A stretch of DNA of 64,000 nt from Mucilaginibacter celer. GTDB lineage: Bacteria; Bacteroidota; Bacteroidia; Sphingobacteriales; Sphingobacteriaceae. The number at the start of each line of letters is the position of its first letter. Position 1 is the first letter of the stretch. The notes beneath the pieces were generated by a model, which worked only from the letters and a program-made list of their open reading frames with translations, did no database searches and was not told where the DNA came from. The translations under genes were made by a program, and so were the position numbers. Positions 9,037 to 17,634 of this stretch are shown here, piece by piece. Location: NCBI RefSeq assembly GCF_003576455.2, contig NZ_CP032869.1, positions 558,001-622,000 of the forward strand, written 5' to 3'.

Positions 9037-10095
9037 TTATGCCTCCTCCTTAAAATAAACCTTATAATAATTCATCGAGCGGCCATCGTCAAAACCCTTT
9101 TCAATCAGTTCTTTATCGCCATGGATATAAATGTGGAAGTTTTTATCAAGCTTTAACACGCTTTTATAAACCTTGGCCTGTTTTTTTACCGCATTTTCAG
9201 ATATGATAAAATTATCGGCAATGGGGCTATCAAACTCCTGCTCGTACTGGTTTTTAAAATTTTTGAACGATTCGATGGCTTGTTCGTTGCCAATCACCTC
9301 GTTCGAAAATTCTTCCATATCAAAGGTTTCCTTCTCTTTAAAATACTTCATCGAGCGGTTAAGCAGGTCGATCTTATCGGCCTTGCTCATTTCAAACTCA
9401 TCGTCGAGTTTCTCGGTCACGAAGTTTTTGTAGATGCCAAGCGTGTTGTTGGTTTGGTTAAAACTGTCGTTACGGATTTTGAGTTGTAAAAACTCATCCT
9501 TCCAGTAACGGGCAGCTTCCTGGCCGCCATTGGTTTTATCAACTACAACTACCTTGTAGCCATTCTCTTTTTCAATATTGAATATCAGTACGCCCTTATC
9601 CAGTTTGTTGATGTTGATGGCATCCTGCTCATAATCAACCTGGAAACCGCCCTGGTCCGGATATACTTTTAAATAGGTTTCCTTATTTTCTGATTTAAAG
9701 ATGCCGATGGTATCCAGCGGGTTACCTTCAATTTGAACCTGCTTAAAATAAACAACATAAAGCTCGCCGCCTTTAATGTTGGGGTGGTTGGTAACTTTAT
9801 ACAGGTGGCGGGCTATCTGTTGCGATGCTTCGTGAAATTTGCTGTTATCATCAAATACCTGTGTGGCAAAGTGGTGTAATTCGTTCAAAGCCAGGTCGCG
9901 GCTGCTGTGCATCAGGTGGTAAACTTCGTTGGCTTTCTCGAAGGGTTTCAGAAAATATTGCATCAATAGGTTAGGGATGATCTCGTCTTTCAGTTCAAGC
10001 GGTTGATCTGAAAGCGCGTACATCTCTTCCTGTGTTTGGTTGCCTACATGATGCACCGAAATAGTTTCGAGCGAAGCTTCAAAAAAAGTTACCAT
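9037..10095 (-). CDS. 37-kDa nucleoid-associated protein (NdpA/YejK family)
   Basis: A 352-residue cytoplasmic protein. The N-terminus (SLETISVHHVGNQ, then LYVVYF near residue 114) and the C-terminal KLDKNFHIYIHG and YYKVYF segments match the nucleoid-associated NA37 family (PF04245). The E. coli member binds the nucleoid. In Bacteroidetes it is a widespread single-copy gene of unclear role. It diverges from mnmE, with palindromic repeats between the two. Confidence 0.85.
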   Translation of the reverse strand: MVTFFEASLETISVHHVGNQTQEEMYALSDQPLELKDEIIPNLLMQYFLKPFEKANEVYHLMHSSRDLALNELHHFATQVFDDNSKFHEASQQIARHLYKVTNHPNIKGGELYVVYFKQVQIEGNPLDTIGIFKSENKETYLKVYPDQGGFQVDYEQDAININKLDKGVLIFNIEKENGYKVVVVDKTNGGQEAARYWKDEFLQLKIRNDSFNQTNNTLGIYKNFVTEKLDDEFEMSKADKIDLLNRSMKYFKEKETFDMEEFSNEVIGNEQAIESFKNFKNQYEQEFDSPIADNFIISENAVKKQAKVYKSVLKLDKNFHIYIHGDKELIEKGFDDGRSMNYYKVYFKEEA

Positions 10096-10117
10096 AATGC
10101 TGCGAAGGTAGTATTTT

Positions 10118-10290
10118 TAGTTCATGGTTGATGGTTCATAGATCATGGCAGAAAGCGCTTTTTAATAATAAGGTCATATCAATCGGTATTGCGGCTAATC
10201 TGAAAAAAATCCCCGTGAAATAACGAACTTTGTACTTTGGTGAATAAGGGCAGCCCTCGGCTATGATCTATGAACCATGAACTATCAACT
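10118..10290. repeat. Inverted pair of intergenic palindromic repeats
   Basis: GTTCATGGTTGATGGTTCAT at 10121-10140 faces its near inverse, ATGAACCATGAACTATCAAC, at about 10270-10289. About 130 bases lie between them. The composition (CATGG, GATCATAG) matches the repeat at 6029-6105. The pair sits between the divergent NdpA-like gene and mnmE and so covers both promoter regions. Confidence 0.65.
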
Positions 10291-10295
10291 AAAAA

Positions 10296-11663
10296 ATGAC
10301 TGATACCACCGATACCATAGTTGCCCTTGCCACACCAAACGGTGTTGGTGCCATAGCCGTAGTTCGCCTTTCGGGGCCGGATGCCATTTCTATTGCCAAT
10401 AGTGTTTTTAAGGGCAAGGATTTAACCAGGCAGGCATCGCATACCATTCATTTTGGGAGTATTGCTGATGGTGATTTGATTTTGGATGAGGTGCTGGTTT
10501 CGCTGTTTGTTGGTCCGCGGTCGTATACACGCGAAAACGTGGTGGAGATTTCCTGCCATGCCTCGGGGTATATTATCGAAAGCATTATTAAGCTGTTCAT
10601 AAAAAAAGGGGCGCGATCTGCCAAACCGGGCGAATTTACATTGCGGGCATTCCTGAACGGCCAACTTGATTTGAGCCAGGCCGAGGCCGTTGCCGATTTA
10701 ATAGCCTCTAATTCCAAAGCGTCGCAGCAGGTTGCTTTGCAACAGCTGCGCGGTGGTTTCAGCAGCCAGCTACAAGGTTTGAGGGAGCAATTGGTAAACT
10801 TTGCCTCGCTGATTGAACTGGAGCTTGATTTTGCCGAGGAGGATGTAGAATTTGCCAACCGCGACGAGCTAAAACACCTTATCCACGAGATAACCAAAGT
10901 TGTTGGCCGGTTAATAAACTCGTTCGAACTGGGTAACGCCATCAAAAACGGCGTAAACACCGTTATTGCGGGGCGGCCTAACGCAGGTAAATCAACCCTG
11001 TTAAACGCGCTGTTAAACGAAGAACGAGCTATAGTAAGCCATATTCCGGGTACAACGCGCGATACCATTGAAGAGGTGCTGAATATTCAGGGGATTAATT
11101 TCAGGCTGATAGATACCGCCGGCATCCGCGAAGCCACTGATGCTATTGAGCAGATAGGTGTGCAGCGTACGATGGAAAAAATAAGCCAGTCGGCCTTGCT
11201 GATTTACGTTTTTGATGCTGCGGAGATTACGATAGAAGAACTGAATAAAGATATTGAAAGCCTGCAAAAGCCCGGTGTAACCATGCTGGTGGTGGCCAAT
11301 AAGGCTGATTTGCTTAACCCCGAACAATTAGCCGCTTTGCCGCATACCGATAGGGCGATCATTATCTCGGCCAAACAGAAACGCCACATTGATGAGCTGA
11401 AGCACAAGATCTATTCATCGGCCGTGAAAGACCAGCTTAGCGGCGATGAAACCCTGGTAACCAACATCCGCCACCTGGAGGCCTTGCAGAAAACAGAGGA
11501 GGCTTTGGTGAGGGTATTGGGGGGAATTGATGGTAGTATTACTTCCGATTTTTTATCGATGGATATTAAACAGGCCTTGCATTATTTGGGTGAGATAGTT
11601 GGGGTGGTTACTACGGACGATTTGCTGGAGAATATATTTAGTAAGTTTTGTATCGGCAAATAA
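10296..11663 (+). CDS. mnmE: tRNA modification GTPase MnmE
   Basis: With MnmG this enzyme makes the 5-carboxymethylaminomethyl group on U34 of certain tRNAs. The 455 residues show the N-terminal formyl-THF-binding domain (TIVALATPNGVGAIAVVRLSG split over residues 7-27), the helical domain, and an inserted GTPase domain. The latter has G1 GRPNAGKS at 226-233, the G2 region GTTRDT, G3 DTAG and G4 NKAD. The protein ends in the universal C-terminus FCIGK, whose Cys is needed for activity. The 3' end of the gene (11646-11663) is intact and is the likely attachment site of the element that follows. Confidence 0.97.
   Translation: MTDTTDTIVALATPNGVGAIAVVRLSGPDAISIANSVFKGKDLTRQASHTIHFGSIADGDLILDEVLVSLFVGPRSYTRENVVEISCHASGYIIESIIKLFIKKGARSAKPGEFTLRAFLNGQLDLSQAEAVADLIASNSKASQQVALQQLRGGFSSQLQGLREQLVNFASLIELELDFAEEDVEFANRDELKHLIHEITKVVGRLINSFELGNAIKNGVNTVIAGRPNAGKSTLLNALLNEERAIVSHIPGTTRDTIEEVLNIQGINFRLIDTAGIREATDAIEQIGVQRTMEKISQSALLIYVFDAAEITIEELNKDIESLQKPGVTMLVVANKADLLNPEQLAALPHTDRAIIISAKQKRHIDELKHKIYSSAVKDQLSGDETLVTNIRHLEALQKTEEALVRVLGGIDGSITSDFLSMDIKQALHYLGEIVGVVTTDDLLENIFSKFCIGK
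11646..11663 (+). other. Candidate attachment site in the mnmE 3' end
   Basis: These 18 bases encode FCIGK and the stop. The equivalent 18 bp of mnmE (trmE/thdF) is the known attB of Salmonella genomic island 1. Here a tyrosine integrase gene lies 0.8 kb downstream and the following DNA is accessory in character. I could not find the full 18-bp copy elsewhere in the window. An 11-bp match, TCGGCAAATAA, occurs once near 53050 and may be chance. Confidence 0.4.
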
Positions 11664-11705
11664 CACATATTTAAGCCCACAAAACATCACCCAATAAAAC
11701 ATACT

Positions 11706-11740
11706 AAACCGCTTTAAACCAATGTTTAAAGCGGTTTTTT
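11706..11740 (+). terminator. Rho-independent terminator after mnmE
   Basis: A perfect 14-bp stem (11706-11719 with 11724-11737), a 4-base loop and a run of T up to 11740 form a strong intrinsic terminator 43 bp after mnmE. Confidence 0.9.
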
Positions 11741-11781
11741 CTTTGTGTTGTTATTCGTTTCTTTCGTTTTGATTTGTTTAT

Positions 11782-11822
11782 TTTTGTACCTCAGTTGTAC
11801 CCCGGCTGAGATTTTGTACCTC
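11782..11822 (+). repeat. TTTTGTACCTC direct repeats near the integrase module
   Basis: TTTTGTACCTC occurs at 11782-11792 and 11812-11822, with a related GTTGTACCCC between them and a CTCAG/CTGAG inverted pair. Such closely spaced repeats next to an integrase are typical of recombinase or excisionase binding sites. The role is inferred. Confidence 0.5.
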
Positions 11823-11909
11823 GCCATATTTTAAAGGGGAAATAACTTGGCTTATTTAAACTTATTTAATCTTAAATAAGTTAATTTGTAATTATAAATA
11901 TTAAAGAAG

Positions 11910-12470
11910 ATGTCTTCAAATATCAAGGTTCAACGGGTTTGCCAATATTGCGGGAAGGACTTTGAAGCCAGAACCACGGTTACTAAATTCTGCTCCACTG
12001 ATTGCGCAAGACGTGGTTATAAGGAGCGGATCAGAAAAGGGAAGATCGCCAAAAGTGAAGAAGAGATGAAAGTGGTTAAAAGTAAACCGCTAAATGAAAT
12101 TCAGGCTAAATCCTACCTCACCGTGGGCGATGTCGCCACTTTGCTGCAAAGCAGTGAGCAGGCGATTTATGACATGATCAATTCAGGAAGATTAGCGGCA
12201 ACTAACCTGGGCATCAGAAAAACCCGGATACTTCGTGCAGATATCGACAAACTGTTCAATCCGCCAAAGATGAAGCCCATGATACAGGATGTTCCGGTAA
12301 AGCCACTTCGGATCAGCGATTGTTATACCATCGCTGAGGCTGAATACGTAAGCGGTATGTCGAGCAAAGCTTTTTACGAACTTATTAAAAAACATAATGT
12401 CCGTAAAATGAAGCAGGGCAAGTTCGTCTATGTGCCCAAAAAGGAAATTCATAAACTATTTAATAAATGA
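11910..12470 (+). CDS. Zn-ribbon plus double helix-turn-helix DNA-binding protein (excisionase-like)
   Basis: A 186-residue protein. Residues 11-33 hold a four-cysteine zinc-binding pattern (CQYCGKDF, then FCSTDC). Two MerR/excisionase-type HTH_17 modules follow: YLTVGDVATLLQSSEQAIYD at about 69-88 and YTIAEAEYVSGMSSKAFYEL near 144-163. This architecture is common next to tyrosine integrases in Bacteroidetes elements, where it probably controls excision. It is immediately upstream of the integrase (4 bp gap), so they form one unit. Confidence 0.75.
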   Translation: MSSNIKVQRVCQYCGKDFEARTTVTKFCSTDCARRGYKERIRKGKIAKSEEEMKVVKSKPLNEIQAKSYLTVGDVATLLQSSEQAIYDMINSGRLAATNLGIRKTRILRADIDKLFNPPKMKPMIQDVPVKPLRISDCYTIAEAEYVSGMSSKAFYELIKKHNVRKMKQGKFVYVPKKEIHKLFNK

Positions 12471-12474
12471 AGTT

Positions 12475-13671
12475 ATGAGTGTGACATTGAGGAAAAAAAC
12501 AATTGGGAAAGGAAGGAAATCACTATATCTTGATTTCTACCCGGCCATCCCACACCCTGACACCAGGCAATTCACCCGAAGGGAGTTTCTGGGGCTTTAT
12601 ATTTTTGCGAAACCGCAGACAGAACTGGAGCAAACGCATAATAAAGAAACCATGTTGCTTGCTGAAAATATTTGCGCAAAACGAACACTGGAAATTCAAA
12701 ACGCCTCCTATGGCTTTCTTGCGAAAGCACAGCGGCAAAGTAAGTTTCTTGATTATTTTAAAAAAGTAGCCGCAAAGAAGTCAGGTACGAATGCTTGGGG
12801 CTGGGAGATGGGATGGCGTTATTTTGAAGGATATGCGGGCAAGCATATCCGCTTCTGCGATCTGACTGAAGCTTACTGTGAGGAATACAGGGACTATATT
12901 TTGTCGGGCCCGTCGGTTGGACGTCATGGAAGAGGTATCTCTTTAAATACGGCGGTCGCTTATTTTGCAAAATTCAGATCTATGCTTAAAGCAGCATACA
13001 AAGAAAAGCTGATCACCGAGGATCTTTACGCTCAGGTGAAGCCGATCAAAGAGCGCGAGGTATTCCGGGAATTTTTAACGCTTGAAGAATTGCAGCAACT
13101 AGCCGCGACACCAAATGATGATGATCTGATGGCAAGAGCCTCGCTTTTTTCCGCTATGACTGGGTTGCGTTATTCGGATATCGAGACTTTGTTATGGTCG
13201 GAAGTTAGAGGCTATGAGGACAATTATTATATACAGTTCAGGCAGGAGAAGACAGAGGGAGCCGAGACGCTTCCGATTTCCAATGAAGCGCACAGTCAGT
13301 TGGGGGTAAGAGCCGAATCTGACAGCCGGGTTTTCAGAGGGATCAGGTATTCACGGCTTAAGCCTTTTCTTACATTATGGCTGACAGGTGCGGGAATACA
13401 GAAAACGAACTTTACTTTCCATTGCTTGAGGCATACCTTTGCCACTTTGCAACTAATTATGGGGACCGATATTCATACGGTGATGCGGATGCTGGGACAG
13501 AAAAGCCTGAAAAGTACACAACGCTACCTGCATCTGATTGATAAGGTCAAAAAAGAAGCCAGTGGCAAGATCAGTTTAAGTAATAAGACATTGAGCGAAG
13601 TTAATATCATAGACCTGCTGATGAAAGAATTAAAGGAGATCAACCAAAAGTTAGCGTCCGTATCCTCCTGA
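12475..13671 (+). CDS. Tyrosine recombinase / phage-type integrase
   Basis: A 398-residue site-specific recombinase. An N-terminal arm-binding part and SAM-like core-binding domain (about 85-190) precede the catalytic domain. The catalytic residues can be read: R232 in TGLRYSDI, H316 and R319 in HCLRHTF, H/G context LGQKS, and the nucleophile Y351 in TQRYLH. I chose ATG 12475 over the upstream start at 12430, which would overlap the HTH gene. It is the probable integrase of the element beginning at the mnmE 3' end. Its 3' end overlaps the convergent HTH gene by 21 bp. Confidence 0.93.
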   Translation: MSVTLRKKTIGKGRKSLYLDFYPAIPHPDTRQFTRREFLGLYIFAKPQTELEQTHNKETMLLAENICAKRTLEIQNASYGFLAKAQRQSKFLDYFKKVAAKKSGTNAWGWEMGWRYFEGYAGKHIRFCDLTEAYCEEYRDYILSGPSVGRHGRGISLNTAVAYFAKFRSMLKAAYKEKLITEDLYAQVKPIKEREVFREFLTLEELQQLAATPNDDDLMARASLFSAMTGLRYSDIETLLWSEVRGYEDNYYIQFRQEKTEGAETLPISNEAHSQLGVRAESDSRVFRGIRYSRLKPFLTLWLTGAGIQKTNFTFHCLRHTFATLQLIMGTDIHTVMRMLGQKSLKSTQRYLHLIDKVKKEASGKISLSNKTLSEVNIIDLLMKELKEINQKLASVSS

Positions 13672-14016
13672 AAAGCGTTTGGAGCGACGTTTCAATACTT
13701 TTGGAATCACTTGGTACTCATCAAGCATTTGGTTTACGGTTTGATGACGACCACCTTTTTTGTACTCAGTCAACTCCGATTTGCTGAAATAAAGCCGTTT
13801 ACCCGGCTTGCATACAGGAATCTCACGGCGGCTGACCTTGCTGTAAAGCGTTGGTACTGCCAGGTCAAGAAAGACAGCAGCCTGGTCGACGGTCAGCATC
13901 TCGTCAGGATCTTGTTCATTTGCTTTTTGCCCCTTCAGCAGGGCCTCGATCTTTTCTAATTTGGCAAATAGTCTGCCTACCATTTCAGGCAGCTCTTCAA
14001 AAGTAATTTTATTCAT
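13651..14016 (-). CDS. Helix-turn-helix excisionase-family protein
   Basis: A 121-residue protein with a coiled N-terminal helix (about 8-30) and an HTH_17 domain at about 40-90 (MLTVDQAAVFLDLAVPTLYS, then GKRLYFSKSELTEY). The C-terminus is basic. Proteins of this kind sit with integrases in Bacteroidetes mobile elements and act as excisionases or transcription regulators. It overlaps the upstream hypothetical gene by 8 bp, giving a two-gene unit convergent with the integrase. Confidence 0.8.
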   Translation of the reverse strand: MNKITFEELPEMVGRLFAKLEKIEALLKGQKANEQDPDEMLTVDQAAVFLDLAVPTLYSKVSRREIPVCKPGKRLYFSKSELTEYKKGGRHQTVNQMLDEYQVIPKVLKRRSKRFSGGYGR

Positions 14017-14314
14017 TGCGCTGATTGTGGTTAATGGACGTAAAGATGATCAGGCTGCCAACTTTACGATCGAATGAAGGCTCGTAATTCAGATAGCCGT
14101 AAGCATTAAGGTCTCTGATACATTTGTGGTAAGTGGTGCATGAGGAAATTTTTGCCAGCTTCATTAATTCTTTTGCAAAAACACGAAAAGATCCCGGGCA
14201 ATCCAGCCTGTGCCAATAATAAATGATAGCCGCGTAAAGGCCGACATGCGTCACCGAGATTCTCGGGTCACATTCGGCCATTTCAAAAAAATAGGATAGC
14301 GGTAACATATACAT
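14009..14314 (-). CDS. Hypothetical mobile-element protein with possible winged helix
   Basis: A 101-residue protein. The middle (VGLYAAIIYYWHRLDCPGSF, then FAKELMKLAKISSCTTYHKC) resembles the winged-helix replication or regulatory proteins of Bacteroidetes integrative elements. I do not recognise a named family. It starts at MYML or, two codons in, at MLPLSYF. It overlaps the HTH gene downstream, so the pair is co-translated. The palindrome-rich stretch upstream is its likely control region. Confidence 0.6.
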   Translation of the reverse strand: MYMLPLSYFFEMAECDPRISVTHVGLYAAIIYYWHRLDCPGSFRVFAKELMKLAKISSCTTYHKCIRDLNAYGYLNYEPSFDRKVGSLIIFTSINHNQRNE

Positions 14315-14428
14315 AACAAGAACATTGGGTTGATTTGTTATTCAATAATTTTTACACAAAGTTCAACCTTGACTTCTTTGCGCCCTCCGATTTGATCCGA
14401 CTCGGAGTATAATTAAATGAATTATAAT

Positions 14429-14595
14429 CGCCTCAAAATGTTTAAATTTTGAGGCGTGGGCCATTTTTCGAATTGATTTATTGTGAGAAATAGTTATCAC
14501 CTCAAAAAAATGATATTTTGAGGCGACGTGGATTTATCGACTCAAAATGTCAAATCTTTTGGCTCATCACATTAAAAATACAGGAATTTGAGGCG
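14429..14595. repeat. Cluster of CCTCAAAAT palindromes
   Basis: A perfect 11-bp inverted repeat (CGCCTCAAAAT / ATTTTGAGGCG) lies at 14429-14456. A second with 8-bp arms (CCTCAAAA / TTTTGAGG) lies at 14500-14523. Half sites follow at about 14540 (CTCAAAATG) and 14586 (ATTTGAGGCG). The spacing is about 70, 40 and 45 bp. They occupy the 360-bp gap between the convergent or divergent ends of the integrase accessory genes and the Lrp gene. They could be operators, recombinase-binding sites or mobile palindromes. Confidence 0.7.
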
Positions 14596-14674
14596 TTAAT
14601 TGATAGCCACTATGGCGAGGGATAACCGCTATCCAGTGAAATTAATATTGCTATGCCAGATAAGATCGATTTTG

Positions 14675-15157
14675 CTATGTCCCCTCGAACATATACGCCG
14701 TTTCATGTTTAGCTTCAGACATGACGAAAAAGCTTTGCATGTTACCCACGTCAGGCAATTTGGACAGTTTTTCAATCAGTACTTTATTGTATTCGTCCAT
14801 ATCCCGGATCGCGATCCGCAGCAGGAAGTCGAATGCCCCCGTCATGTGGTAACACTCCATAACCTCGGGAAGCTTTATCGTCGCATCCATAAAGGCTCTC
14901 AGACTTTCCTGGGAGTGTTCTTTCAGCTGTACCTGTGTATAGGCGATCAGGCCTTTGCCGACCATTTTGTGATTGACTATTGCTGTATAGCGCCGGATAT
15001 AGCCCTCCTCCTGTAATTTTCTTATCCTGGCGTGAATTGGTGTTATGGATAAACTCATTGCATGGGCGATCTCCTTGTGCGTAAGTCTGGCGTCTTTCTC
15101 CAGCAACTTTAAAATCCCCAGATCTATCTTATCCAGGCGGTGTTCGGTTTTTAGCAT
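14675..15157 (-). CDS. Lrp/AsnC family transcriptional regulator
   Basis: A 160-residue amino-acid-responsive regulator. The N-terminal winged HTH (residues about 8-58: [20 protein letters not shown], then [17 protein letters not shown]) is followed by the RAM ligand-binding domain (about 75-150; [12 protein letters not shown] is typical). It overlaps the fbp stop side by 7 bp, so both genes are translated from one message. With gluconeogenic and threonine-degrading genes around it, it probably senses an amino acid and controls this cluster. Confidence 0.93.
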   Translation of the reverse strand: MLKTEHRLDKIDLGILKLLEKDARLTHKEIAHAMSLSITPIHARIRKLQEEGYIRRYTAIVNHKMVGKGLIAYTQVQLKEHSQESLRAFMDATIKLPEVMECYHMTGAFDFLLRIAIRDMDEYNKVLIEKLSKLPDVGNMQSFFVMSEAKHETAYMFEGT

Positions 15158-16170
15158 GATTGCAGTTCAGGTTGGATTAAGTTAAAACTTTCCGCTTTCT
15201 CGACCATGTTCTTCGATCCGATAAAAATCGGAGAGCGCTGGTGCAGTTCATGGATGTCAAGTTCGAGTATCCTTTGATGACCATTGGTTGCCCTTCCCCC
15301 GGCCTGCTCGATTAGGAAAGCCATTGGATTGCACTCGTATACCAGACGTAACTTGCCGGATGGCGCGCGGGACGTAACAGGGTAAATAAATATGCCCCCT
15401 TTGATCAGGTTACGGTGCAGGTCAGCGACCATGGAACCGATATAACGCGATGCGTAGGGCCGGTTTGTCTGCGTATCCTCGACCTGGCAGTATTTGATGT
15501 AATCTTTCACGCTTTGCGGGAAATGAACATAATTTCCTTCATTGATGGAATAAATCGTCCCCGTTTCCGGTATCTGCATGTTGGGGTGGGAGAGGCAAAA
15601 CTCCCCGATGGAAGGATCGAGGGTAAAACCGTTTACGCCCCTGCCGGTCGTGTAGACCAGCATAGTAGAGGAGCCGTAAATAATATAGCCCGCGGCAACC
15701 TGTTCCGTGCCCTTTTGCATGACATCTTTTAATCCGGGACTTCCTTCATTTGATTTTCTTCGATAAATGGAAAAGATCGTTCCTACGGGTACGTTGACGT
15801 CGATATTTGAGGAGCCGTCCAAAGGATCGATCGCCACGATATACTTAGCATTTTTGGAGACATCCGTATCGAGCCTGATAATGTGCTCGTTTTCTTCTGA
15901 AGCGACGATACAGCATTCGCCGCCGCTTTTAAGCGCGGCGATAAATTGCTGGTCAGCATACAGGTCCAGCTTTTGCTGCTGTTCACCCTGGATATTGGTA
16001 CTGCCGGCCTTGCCGAGGATGTCCATTAATCCCGCTTTGTTTACCTCCCGGTTAACGATCTTGGCGGCGATCCCGATATCCCGCAGCAAGCGGGAAAGCT
16101 CGCCTTTGGCGTATGGAAAATCCGCCTGTTTTTCAATGATGAACTGGCCTAAAGTAATCACCCTGGTCAT
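15151..16170 (-). CDS. fbp: Class 1 fructose-1,6-bisphosphatase
   Basis: Hydrolyses fructose 1,6-bisphosphate to fructose 6-phosphate, the committed step of gluconeogenesis (EC 3.1.3.11), in the cytosol. The 339 residues show the metal-binding signature [20 protein letters not shown] starting at about residue 115, the E-E pair in ASEENEH, and [19 protein letters not shown] near 270-290. The length is normal for class 1 enzymes. It is the first gene of a unit with the Lrp regulator and diverges from tdh across a 435-bp control region. Confidence 0.95.
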   Translation of the reverse strand: MTRVITLGQFIIEKQADFPYAKGELSRLLRDIGIAAKIVNREVNKAGLMDILGKAGSTNIQGEQQQKLDLYADQQFIAALKSGGECCIVASEENEHIIRLDTDVSKNAKYIVAIDPLDGSSNIDVNVPVGTIFSIYRRKSNEGSPGLKDVMQKGTEQVAAGYIIYGSSTMLVYTTGRGVNGFTLDPSIGEFCLSHPNMQIPETGTIYSINEGNYVHFPQSVKDYIKYCQVEDTQTNRPYASRYIGSMVADLHRNLIKGGIFIYPVTSRAPSGKLRLVYECNPMAFLIEQAGGRATNGHQRILELDIHELHQRSPIFIGSKNMVEKAESFNLIQPELQSC

Positions 16171-16605
16171 TGGCTTAGTGTAAATTGTACGGTTTGTTTT
16201 TGGTTAATCGGTAAAGCCAATTTAGTTATTAATGTGTTGAATATGCAAATACAGGCCCTGAAATCAGATTTTGTATAGGTTCTGTCAGGTATTGGATAGT
16301 GTATCAGACCTGTCTTGAAAAGCTCTTTTTCCTGAAAGTGTCGTGTTTTTTGCCTCTAAAAAGGCATAATGTATTTTAAAACGGTGTTTCACAGTCATGT
16401 TTTCCAAAATCATACGGTACTGTGGTTTTAATGACCAAAAGCCGCAACCTTTGCTTCAGAAAACGACGCAACCCGCGCGGCTTCCATCAACCAATTATCA
16501 ATTAAACCGAACAGGGCGGAAACCGTATTTGACAGATTGGGATACCTGGTATCCCCCGGACCTGCCTTTAACCGGCCTGATTAATACAAAACCTAACAGC
16601 AACAG
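16171..16605. promoter_or_regulatory. Divergent control region between fbp and tdh
   Basis: This 435-bp stretch separates two divergent transcription units. A 70-codon open frame on the plus strand (16397-16609) crosses part of it, but its composition (Pro/Gln/Thr-rich, no domain) suggests it is not a gene. I expect Lrp-binding sites here but can name none with confidence. Confidence 0.4.
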
Positions 16606-17631
16606 ATGAAAAAAGACAGGATTCTTATTATTGGTGCCTGTGGCCAGATCGGCACCGAGCTAACGATGGCCTTAATGAAACAATATGGTCCCGAGTATAT
16701 CATTGCAGCCGATATCCTTCCTGAAGCGCCGGGATTGAAGAATTATATCTGCCTTGACGTACTGGATCATCCGCGGTTGGAAAATGTTGTCCGTGAGTAC
16801 AGCGTAACTCAGATTTACCTGCTGGCGGCCATGCTTTCCGCAAAAGGGGAAATGCAGGCTGATACGGCCTGGAAACTGAATGTTCAAAGTCTGCTGTCTG
16901 TTTTGAAGATCGCCAGATCGAATGAAGTGGAGAAAGTGTTCTGGCCGAGCAGTATAGCTGTTTTTGGCCCAGGGGCACCCAGGTATAATTGCCCGCAGCA
17001 TACGGCAGCGGAACCTCTTACGGTTTACGGGATCAGCAAGAAGGCCGGGGAATACTGGTGTAATTATTACTTTGAAAAATATGGCGTCGATGTCAGAAGT
17101 ATCCGTTTCCCCGGATTAATTTCCCATGCGATTGCGCCGGGTGGCGGCACTACCGACTATGCGGTTGAAATATTTCACGGAGCATTGAAAAATGGCCGCT
17201 ACGATTGTTTCCTGGAAGAAGATAACTGCCTGCCTATGATGTACATGCCGGATGCTGTCCGGGCAATACTGGAGTTGATGAGGGTCCCTAAAGAAAAGAT
17301 CAGTATCAGAACCTCTTATAACCTCTCGGCAATGAGTTTTGCCCCCTGCGATCTGGCCGCGGAAATCAAAAAACACCTGCCGGACTTCAGGATCAGTTAC
17401 GTACCGGATTACCGGAACGTGATAGCTCGCGGCTGGCCTGGCAGCATTAAAGATGACGCGGCCCGGCTCGACTGGCAATGGCGGCCTGAATATGACCTCC
17501 AAACGATGACAGCGGACATGTTCGAGCATTTGTCGGATAAAAGAGGCAACGGCCTGCCAAAGCCGCCCATGGCAAAACAGGATTATCCTGATTTTCCGAT
17601 CGATAACTATGTATTTACCCAGTCTGTTTAA
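16606..17631 (+). CDS. SDR-type L-threonine 3-dehydrogenase
   Basis: A 341-residue extended SDR (GalE-like) enzyme that oxidises L-threonine to 2-amino-3-ketobutyrate with NAD. The Rossmann motif GACGQIG is at residues 10-16. The catalytic Tyr and Lys are in VYGISKKAGEYWCNYY, near residues 142-146. Segments highly typical of this family follow: RFPGLIS, PGGGTTDYAVEIFH, YLPMMYMPDA (here CLPMMYMPDAVRA) and TSYNLSAMSF. The product can be cleaved to glycine and acetyl-CoA, which fits a cluster for growth on amino acids. It is 3 bp upstream of the sigma factor gene. Confidence 0.9.
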   Translation: MKKDRILIIGACGQIGTELTMALMKQYGPEYIIAADILPEAPGLKNYICLDVLDHPRLENVVREYSVTQIYLLAAMLSAKGEMQADTAWKLNVQSLLSVLKIARSNEVEKVFWPSSIAVFGPGAPRYNCPQHTAAEPLTVYGISKKAGEYWCNYYFEKYGVDVRSIRFPGLISHAIAPGGGTTDYAVEIFHGALKNGRYDCFLEEDNCLPMMYMPDAVRAILELMRVPKEKISIRTSYNLSAMSFAPCDLAAEIKKHLPDFRISYVPDYRNVIARGWPGSIKDDAARLDWQWRPEYDLQTMTADMFEHLSDKRGNGLPKPPMAKQDYPDFPIDNYVFTQSV

Positions 17632-17634
17632 CCT

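Noticed and set aside
14429..14595. CRISPR-like interpretation of the repeated CCTCAAAAT units
   Set aside because: The units are short palindromes with irregular spacing and no cas genes are near.
16397..16609. 70-codon frame upstream of tdh
   Set aside because: No domain, unusual composition, and it overlaps the tdh start; more likely a promoter region.
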